DNA of 64,000 nucleotides, taken from positions 1 to 64,000 of the forward strand of contig CAVYWD010000002.1 in NCBI GenBank assembly GCA_963772225.1, read 5' to 3'. The position numbers were made by a program, and so were the translations under genes. The notes below the pieces were generated by a model. It saw only the letters and a program-made list of their open reading frames with translations. It had not been told where the DNA came from and ran no database searches. Positions 62,627-64,000 of this stretch are shown here, piece after piece (the stretch's first letter is position 1; each line of letters starts with the position of its first letter). Source of the DNA: CAVYWD01 sp963772225. Lineage in GTDB: Bacteria > Myxococcota > Myxococcia > Myxococcales > UBA5297.

Positions 62627-63049
62627 ATGGAAGTCGAGGCGGCGTTCCCACGGCACGGCGAGCGGGCGCTTCCCCGGCGAGTGCTGCTGGTGGAGGACGA
62701 CCCCGAAATGCGGGAGCTAATGGCGTTGACGCTCCGAGGTGACGGGTACGACGTTCAGGAGGCGGCGGACGGCGCGGAGGCGCTCCGCGTGCTGGGGACG
62801 AGCGCGGCCGACGGGCCCGAGCGCATCGATCTGGTGGTCTCGGACATTCGGATGCCTGGCTATAGTGGGCTCGAGATGCTCCAGCGGATGCGCGGCGGCC
62901 CCTCGAGCATCCCGGTGGTCCTGGTCACGGCCTTCGGGGATCGCGAGACGCATGCCCGGGCGCGGCGGCTGGGCGCGTCGCTCCTCGACAAGCCGTTCGA
63001 CCTCGATGACCTGCGCGCCCTGGTCTTCGAGGCCCTCGGGCCGCGGTGA
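62627..63049 (+). CDS. Single-domain response regulator (receiver only)
   Basis: 140 residues from the ATG at 62627, chosen because GGAGG precedes it. The open frame begins at 62573 with no ribosome site. Receiver motifs: acidic DD near residues 24-25, phosphoacceptor D73 (VVSDIRMPG), and conserved Lys (LLDKPFD, about 123). There is no output domain. It is a CheY-like phospho-carrier, expected to receive phosphate from the histidine kinase 142 bp upstream. Confidence 0.85.
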   Translation: MEVEAAFPRHGERALPRRVLLVEDDPEMRELMALTLRGDGYDVQEAADGAEALRVLGTSAADGPERIDLVVSDIRMPGYSGLEMLQRMRGGPSSIPVVLVTAFGDRETHARARRLGASLLDKPFDLDDLRALVFEALGPR

Positions 63050-63100
63050 AGCCGGCGCGCTCGTAGAGCAGGCAAGGGGAGGGGTGGAAGGAAGCGAGAC

Positions 63101-63538
63101 GTGAGAGATGCACGCCTTCTGGTTGCCGACGACGACGTGGAGATGCGCAGCTGGCTGCGGCAAGTGCTAGAGCCGCGCGGCGCATCGGTTGCCGAGGCCG
63201 ACAGCGGAGTCGACTTGCTTCGCCTGCTCAACGAAGAGGGGCCGTTCGACCTCGTCGTGAGCGATGTTCGAATGTCGTGGGCCAGCGGCATCCAGGTGCT
63301 GGCGATGGTGCGCTCGGCCGGCTTCGAGATCCCGTTCATCGTGATCACCGCCTACGCCGACGAGCGGGTGCGCTTCGCGACGAGCCAGCTCAGGGCCGTG
63401 CTCATCGAGAAACCGTTCGACATCGAGCAGCTGGTGGAGGCGGCGGACCGGATTCTCCCCGCGCGCCTCGGCGGCAAGGCGCACGACCCACAGGCCTTCG
63501 CGGGCGAGGGGCGCTCGGAGATCTGGAGGGGTTCCTGA
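63101..63538 (+). CDS. Single-domain response regulator (receiver only)
   Basis: 145 residues from the GTG at 63101. Receiver motifs: acidic DDD near 10-12, phosphoacceptor D55 (VVSDVRMSW), and Lys in LIEKPFD (about 103). The C-terminus has a 20-residue tail (KAHDPQAFAGEGRSEIWRGS). A second receiver in tandem with the previous one, 51 bp apart. Two receivers after one kinase suggest a branched phosphorelay or a sink. Confidence 0.85.
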   Translation: MRDARLLVADDDVEMRSWLRQVLEPRGASVAEADSGVDLLRLLNEEGPFDLVVSDVRMSWASGIQVLAMVRSAGFEIPFIVITAYADERVRFATSQLRAVLIEKPFDIEQLVEAADRILPARLGGKAHDPQAFAGEGRSEIWRGS

Positions 63539-63643
63539 GGGGCTGCTCCAACGGTCGCAAAGCACCTCGTCGCTGGGGTGGGCAGCGAAATATTCCAGGC
63601 GATGGTGCGGGTTGAAAAGACAAGAGGCGCGCGAGCTTGCGCC

Positions 63644-63673
63644 TTGACCGGCTCGCGAGCCGCGTGCCATAGT
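63644..63673 (+). promoter_or_regulatory. Candidate promoter before the ferredoxin gene
   Basis: TTGACC (63644-63649), an 18-bp spacer and CATAGT (63668-63673) form a plausible -35/-10 pair about 85 bp before the ferredoxin ATG. It lies in the 219-bp gap that follows the receiver gene. Only a sequence match. Confidence 0.4.
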
Positions 63674-63757
63674 GCGCCGTCTAAGAAACCTGCGGCGCGC
63701 GATCGCTCAGTGGAGCCGGCTCAAGCGCTGCCTAATCGAGATTGGAGGAACCTTCGA

Positions 63758-64000
63758 ATGTCGACCGTCATTACCGAAGAGTGCATCAACTGCGGGGCAT
63801 GCGAGCCGGAGTGCCCGAACAACGCCATCAGCCAGGGCGACGAGACCTTCAAGATCGACCCCGCGCTCTGCAGCGAGTGCGTCGGCTTCCATGACGAAGA
63901 GGCCTGCGCCGCCGTCTGCCCGGTCGATTGCTGCGTGCCGGACCCGAAGAACCCTGAGACCGAGGACGTGCTCCTCGCGCGCGCCAAGAAAATCCACCCG
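63758..64000 (+). CDS. 2[4Fe-4S] ferredoxin, 3' end outside window
   Basis: The first 81 codons are visible, continuing past the right edge. The ATG has GGAGGAA about 8 bp upstream. Two Cys clusters are seen: CINCGACEPEC followed by Pro, and CSECVGFHDEEACAAVCPVDC. These form two [4Fe-4S] sites of the bacterial/YfhL type, with a loop insertion in the second. It is a small soluble electron carrier. The partner enzyme is not in the window. The C-terminus reads RAKKIHP at the edge, so only a few residues are likely missing. Confidence 0.92.
   Translation, partial: MSTVITEECINCGACEPECPNNAISQGDETFKIDPALCSECVGFHDEEACAAVCPVDCCVPDPKNPETEDVLLARAKKIHP

Overview
The window is about 64 kb of very GC-rich DNA. 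The gene style suggests a myxobacterium (Myxococcota): giant YD-repeat proteins with Asp-Ala-Gly-rich linkers, FHA and Ser/Thr-kinase signalling proteins, NtrC-type regulators and four-helix-bundle gene remnants. This placement is an inference, because no rRNA or marker gene is present. The window splits sharply into an accessory left part (1-38,060) and a core-like right part (38,320-64,000).

Left part: a tandem array of four Rhs/YD-repeat polymorphic-toxin modules, all on the + strand. Each has a long conserved Rhs body, an Rhs core ending near a DPTGE/DPSGE motif, a unique C-terminal toxin region, and a small immunity-type gene whose ATG overlaps the toxin stop codon (ATGA, four times out of four). 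Only the first Rhs (open at the window's left edge) has a continuous body with Ig-like and carboxypeptidase-regulatory-like domains. Rhs2, Rhs3 and Rhs4 are 5'-truncated or rearranged copies of the same body and look like silent 'orphan' toxin/immunity cassettes. Rhs1 ends in a YwqJ-type nucleotide deaminase (CAE...PCxxC) and is followed by a SUKH-3 immunity gene. Rhs2 ends in an unrecognised toxin paired with a DUF6193-like protein. Rhs3 and Rhs4 end in different unrecognised tips on a shared pre-toxin segment. Each junction between modules carries mobile-DNA debris: a 44-bp repeat, an IS remnant with a truncated DDE transposase, and an apparently full-length DDE transposase. A 188-bp MITE-like element with 16-bp inverted repeats and a 4-bp target duplication sits inside Rhs3.

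Right part: small secreted or membrane proteins; a zincin-like protein; a five-gene operon (UbiB/AarF kinase, two Mla-type ATPases, two MlaE-type permeases) joined mostly by 4-bp GTGA overlaps; an FHA-GAF-adenylate cyclase followed by a Ser/Thr kinase; an FAD-linked oxidase; CoaBC; an FHA-GGDEF protein; a PlsC-like acyltransferase; an NAD-dependent epimerase; dCMP deaminase; a CapA-like protein; a degenerate histidine kinase with an NtrC-type regulator; cytidylate kinase; a membrane histidine kinase with two single-domain receivers; and a 2[4Fe-4S] ferredoxin cut by the right edge.

Caution: ubiB, the Ser/Thr kinase and coaBC each carry one apparent extra base. CoaBC is normally essential, so at least some frameshifts here, possibly including some in the rhs copies, may be sequencing or assembly errors.
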